This document shows, piece by piece, positions 54,183 through 57,073 of a stretch of 57,073 nt of DNA. The DNA comes from Mesorhizobium sp. GTDB taxonomy: Bacteria > Pseudomonadota > Alphaproteobacteria > Rhizobiales > Rhizobiaceae. Below the pieces are notes generated by a model. The model did no database searches. It saw nothing but the letters and a program-made list of their open reading frames with translations, and was not told where the DNA came from. The stretch's first letter is position 1, and every line of letters begins with the position of its first letter. The translations under genes were made by a program, and so were the position numbers. The stretch is from the NCBI RefSeq assembly GCF_004963255.1, contig NZ_SUGA01000038.1:1-57073 (forward strand), given 5' to 3'.

Positions 54183-55123
54183 TTGGATGTCCTGCTCTCA
54201 AACCAGATGCCAGCAAACGTCCCAGCGAGGACGAGGCCTGCGCCTATCAAGCTCGGTACTGTCAAAGGCTCATTCAGAAGAAGGTGCGCTAGAACGAAAC
54301 CAAAAAAAGGTTCTGTTCCCATCAAGAAGCCAACCCGTGTCGGTGTGGATTTTCTCACTGCGGCATTTTGAATGTAGAATGCAGCGAGGGTGCAGAAGAG
54401 TGCAAGGAAGGCAACAGCGCCCCAAAACTGAAGGGTGGCCCTCACAACAAGGCCTGAAATTCGGAACTGAGCGACGGCCAAAACGAAAGTAAGTGTTGCC
54501 ACCGTCGATCCCTGGATGGCCGTCAGGGCTGCAGATGAAATCTGCCGGCCGGCCAGAAGGCGTTTGGTGGAAACGACCATAACCGCTCGCAGAATCGCGG
54601 CCCCCAAGACAAGCGCGTCACCCGGGCTGAACCTGCTGATCCCGCCAGTGAGAATGCCGACACCGATGCACGCTATGGCAGCACTTGCCAAAATGCCCGT
54701 AGGTGGAAGTCGCCGTGATAGCCCATAGTCGATGATCGGCGTGAAAATCACACAAAGCGATATGATCAAGGCCGTGTTCATTGAGCTTGTCGATGCAACG
54801 CCGTAAGTTTCAGCAATAAAGATGCAAAAAAGTATTGTTCCCAATGCGAAGCCGCGGATGAAATCGCCCCAGGAGACCAATGCGATCTCATGTCTTGCAG
54901 CCACTGCCATAATGATCGTAGTAATCAGGAAGCGATAAAGAACAAGTATCGAAACCGGCGCGTAGAACAGTGCGCCTTTCCCGACCGGATAGCTCGCCCC
55001 CCAAACGAATGCGACTCCCAGCAAGGCTAGATCCACCGAGAAAGATGGCGTCCGTGTTTTCCTGACAGGTATTGGAGAACTTTCGAAAACGTCCACCTTC
55101 AAAGTTTCCTTTGTGTTAGCCAT
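54179..55123 (-). CDS. EamA/DMT-family transporter (probable exporter)
   Basis: The product is 314 residues from the ATG at 55123 (MANTKETLKVDVFE), with ten hydrophobic segments in two EamA repeats (LLGVAFVWGASYPVGKGALF; GFLMGTEPFFGFVLAHLLLN). The family exports amino acids and related small metabolites through the inner membrane. It overlaps the fusion gene by 4 bases, so the pair is translationally coupled: this protein would export the product of the fused enzyme. An upstream in-frame ATG at 55234 is less likely because the added residues are not transporter-like. Confidence 0.85.
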   Translation of the reverse strand: MANTKETLKVDVFESSPIPVRKTRTPSFSVDLALLGVAFVWGASYPVGKGALFYAPVSILVLYRFLITTIIMAVAARHEIALVSWGDFIRGFALGTILFCIFIAETYGVASTSSMNTALIISLCVIFTPIIDYGLSRRLPPTGILASAAIACIGVGILTGGISRFSPGDALVLGAAILRAVMVVSTKRLLAGRQISSAALTAIQGSTVATLTFVLAVAQFRISGLVVRATLQFWGAVAFLALFCTLAAFYIQNAAVRKSTPTRVGFLMGTEPFFGFVLAHLLLNEPLTVPSLIGAGLVLAGTFAGIWFESRTSK

Positions 55124-55234
55124 CCACCCTGCTGCGAGGGTCAAACAGATCAGGTCGTTCAGCCTCTTGGGCGATCCGTGCCGCGGCGTACTTGTTTTTG
55201 GTAACGCAAGTGCCGTGCCGATTCGGAAAACCAT

Positions 55235-55777
55235 TGCTAGACAACAACCTGGTCGCCTTAGTTCGGCGGTTCATGTCCATCGTTGTCAGAATGCCGACAA
55301 TGACTTCAACTGCAGGGATCCTACCGGCAGGGCCTCAAGGCGAACACGCGGCTCCTAGATGCCGACAAGATGGCTGGTTCAGCCATGCTGCGACAGTTGC
55401 CTGTTTTTTTCAGTTCCTTTGCTGTTCGTGCGCTAACCGCAACGCTCCATACTAGTCTCGCGTGCCTGTCCCCGTGGGGTGGGCGGCAGAAAGCGATTAG
55501 GCCCGCTGAAAGAGGCGAACCGCATCCGAAGGACCGTAACCAAGAGAAGGACCTGAAGCGAGAGCGAAGGTTGCGGGAGGCCGCGGCGGGCCTAAAAGGC
55601 AATGCCGACCGCCCCAGGAAAGGCTGACAAAAACCGCAGCGGTCGACTGTCCAATAGGGTGCGCCGCGCCAGGGCGAGCCAAATGGCAGGGGCTGCCGGG
55701 GGGCCCTAAGAAAAGCGTGGGTTCACGAGCACCCGGCGCGCGCCATCAGGCCGCCAGCTACTTGGAGGGCGGGTGTA
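55235..55777. other. Gene-free stretch with a dispersed repeat
   Basis: No supported gene. At about 55515-55600 the sequence CGCATCCGAAGGACCG ... GTTGCGGGAGGCCGCGGCGG is a near copy of about 56605-56685. The two copies flank the qseC-qseM module and are GC-rich with many short inversions. Confidence 0.45.
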
Positions 55778-55996
55778 TCAGGCCTGTTTGTCGGGCCGAA
55801 CCAGATCCATGTGGCTGACGCCGAGGGCCAATGCCAGTTCATAGATCGTGATAATTGTCGGATTTCTTCGGCCTTTCTCCAAGCCGCTGATGTACTGCTG
55901 ACTGAACCCGGAAATCTCCGCAAGCTGCTCCTGCGTCAGACGCTTCCTTTGCCTGATCCTCTGCACATTCCGTCCGACCAACTTGCGCATATCCAT
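55778..55996 (-). CDS. qseC: QseC-like XRE repressor
   Basis: The product is 72 residues (ATG at 55996 or 55990), one Cro/C1-type helix-turn-helix: IRQRKRLTQEQLAEISGFSQ then QYISGLEKGRRNPTIITIYE. It lies back to back with a small DUF2285-type gene, as in the qseC-qseM module of Mesorhizobium ICESym. There QseC represses or activates the divergent promoters, setting a switch between excision-competent and silent cells. An upstream ATG (56035) would start inside the operator region and is less likely. Confidence 0.75.
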   Translation of the reverse strand: MDMRKLVGRNVQRIRQRKRLTQEQLAEISGFSQQYISGLEKGRRNPTIITIYELALALGVSHMDLVRPDKQA

Positions 55997-56105
55997 GCAC
56001 GCAAGCCAGCGGATCAGGCGGCTTGAGTTTATCAACTATAATATGTAATCCACATTTAGCAGCCAGAGGGCTTCGCCGGTCCATTCTCCGGAGATAGAAT
56101 TAGCG
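55997..56105. promoter_or_regulatory. qseC-qseM divergent promoter region
   Basis: The 109-base region holds a perfect TATAAT (56037-56042) reading towards qseM, in an AT-rich patch (TTATCAACTATAATATG) that stands out from the GC-rich surroundings, and GGAG at 56090 for qseM. QseC operators are expected here; I see no single clear palindrome. Confidence 0.5.
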
Positions 56106-56372
56106 ATGTTACAGCCCAAATCGAACACGCCGTTTGCCGACGAGGTCCCCTGGTCGGACCGCATTACAGCCTACGACAAGGACCACTTTACAACCTATAT
56201 GAGGCTCCTGGACGCCTCAGCCGACAACGCCACTGAAGAGGAAATGGCCCATGTGATCCTCGGCATTGATCCGGCACGCGAACCGGAGCGCGCACGGAAC
56301 GTCCTTCGCAGTCATCTCGACCGTGCAAACTGGGTGGTGACGAGCGGCTACAAGGATTTGTTCGCCAGTTGA
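56106..56372 (+). CDS. qseM: QseM-like antiactivator (DUF2285 fold)
   Basis: The product is 88 residues: FTTYMRLLDASADNATEEEM, AHVILGIDPAREPERARNVL, RSHLDRANWVVTSGYKDLFA. It follows the pattern of the DUF2285 domain at the end of the FseA-like protein (RALDGSLAG..., RGRALMNGGYRDFL). In Mesorhizobium R7A, QseM binds TraR and FseA and blocks transfer of the island. Here both QseM and its FseA-type target occur in one window. The divergent XRE gene supports the call. Confidence 0.75.
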   Translation: MLQPKSNTPFADEVPWSDRITAYDKDHFTTYMRLLDASADNATEEEMAHVILGIDPAREPERARNVLRSHLDRANWVVTSGYKDLFAS

Positions 56373-56853
56373 CGAAATGGGCGGTGCGGTCGCTTCGCTT
56401 GAAGCAACGAAGTCGCATAACCACCATGCATCGACGCATCACCACAGCGCGAATGCGCTCGAAGATGATCGCGAGGACTTCCAGTCGGCGCGGATGGCCC
56501 AGCCCTTCGCTGTCTCATCGTTTTGTCCTCCGCTCGCCAATGGCTGCTTCCCAGGAAGCGGTGCGGCGGCGAGTCATGACAGGAACGGGCCCGCCGTCTG
56601 AGCCGCACCGCATCCGAAGGACCGGATGGACAACCTACTGAAAGCTCACACCTAGCTAAGGGTTGCGGGACGCCGCGGCGGGCCTAGAAGGATGCGGCGC
56701 CACCTGCTGGGAAGGGCACAACAGAGAGAATTGCGAGAGTCTAACGACGCGCTAGGAGGAGGCGCAGCGGAATGGTCGAGACGCCCTGAGCCAAGAAAAG
56801 CAGGGATCGACCCACCGGCACCCGGCACGCGCGGTGATGGGCGCGGGCGCCCA
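56373..56853. other. Gene-free stretch with the second dispersed repeat copy
   Basis: No supported gene. The repeat partner of 55515-55600 lies at about 56605-56685 (CCGCATCCGAAGGACCGG, GTTGCGGGACGCCGCGGCGG). Both copies have the same orientation. Confidence 0.45.
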
Positions 56854-57073
56854 CTACGTCCGCAGGCTCAACAGAATCTCACACGGATCAGCGTCGAGGG
56901 CCGCAGTTACGTCGAGAAACTCAATGATATCGAGACGCCGCTCTCCACCCTCATATTTCGCCACGAAAGATTGCGGACGGCCAAGCATCTCAGCCACCTG
57001 CGCCTGCGTCAGCCCTTTGGAGGGTTTTGCACGGGAGCCGATATTTAGCGCACGAGGCAGATGGGCGTTTTTT
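56854..57073 (-). CDS. XRE-family regulator, 5' end beyond the window
   Basis: About 72 C-terminal residues are visible: LTQAQVAEMLGRPQSFVAKY and EGGERRLDIIEFLDVTAALD, a helix-turn-helix of the Cro/C1 type, ending LLSLRT. The start codon is probably just past 57073. It is a second XRE gene beside qseC but with a different sequence. Its target is unknown. Confidence 0.8.
   Translation of the reverse strand, partial: KNAHLPRALNIGSRAKPSKGLTQAQVAEMLGRPQSFVAKYEGGERRLDIIEFLDVTAALDADPCEILLSLRT

Noticed and set aside
1..57073. tRNA or rRNA genes as integration sites
   Set aside because: I looked for tRNA-like cloverleaf ends and the TTCGA loop in suitable context and saw none that held up; a tRNA scan would be needed to exclude them.

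Overview
The window looks like part of a symbiosis island (ICESym-type mobile region) of a Mesorhizobium-like rhizobium. The reasons are a rhizobial type III secretion operon with its TtsI-binding tts boxes, a near-consensus nod box, a NifA/sigma-54 promoter, homologues of the ICESym transfer regulators (QseC, QseM and FseA), and a very high density of broken insertion sequences and recombinase genes. Identities below come from reading motifs in the translated sequence. No database search was run.

Layout. (1) 0-9.6 kb: T3SS effector nopP, a second effector-like gene of unknown function on the minus strand, then the operon nopC-nopA-sctD-like(y4yQ)-rhcV-y4yS. Three tts boxes precede nopP, the minus-strand effector and nopC. 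A perfect 26-bp palindrome separates nopA from the rest of the operon. (2) 9.6-14.1 kb: an orphan nod box, a MucR/Ros regulator whose zinc ligands are replaced, a cold-shock protein, IS630 and IS110 debris, and a frameshifted DUF418-type membrane protein. (3) 14.6-18.6 kb: a duplicated two-component locus. The first response-regulator copy is dead (stop codon plus IS481 debris); the second is intact with its histidine kinase. (4) 19.3-25 kb: a NifA/sigma-54-type promoter, a fused M16 double protease (y4wA/y4wB-like) and a succinate-semialdehyde dehydrogenase. (5) 25-31.4 kb: an FseA-like DUF6499/DUF2285 gene split between two frames (+1), a deleted IS256, integrase relics, a stand-alone M41 (FtsH-peptidase-like) gene and an IS21 relic. 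(6) 31.6-37.6 kb: hipBA, decayed second copies of the M16 and gabD genes, a dnaE2 fragment and a Kup potassium transporter. (7) 38.3-40.2 kb: an inverted second copy of the M41 gene and a patchwork of short pieces taken from 19-28 kb. (8) 40.2-48.9 kb: an autotransporter whose passenger looks like a two-lobed pepsin-type aspartic protease, pseudogenes (lprI, recombinase, scpB), an S9 prolyl oligopeptidase and an OmpW porin. (9) 49-57 kb: recombinase and IS630 relics, decayed aminotransferase and gabD fragments, a two-gene operon (DMT exporter plus an argininosuccinate-synthase-like/2OG-Fe(II) dioxygenase fusion), the qseC-qseM module and a truncated XRE gene.

How the parts may work together. 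Flavonoid/NodD and TtsI control the secretion genes, and NifA controls the bacteroid-phase protease. FseA and QseM (activator and antiactivator, sharing the DUF2285 fold) with QseC would control island excision. An 11-bp-period direct repeat found upstream of the two-component locus and of the aspartic-protease autotransporter suggests that this sensor system controls a surface protein. The strongest candidates for new biology are the pepsin-type autotransporter, the ArgG-like/dioxygenase fusion with its exporter, and the twin M41/AlpA module.
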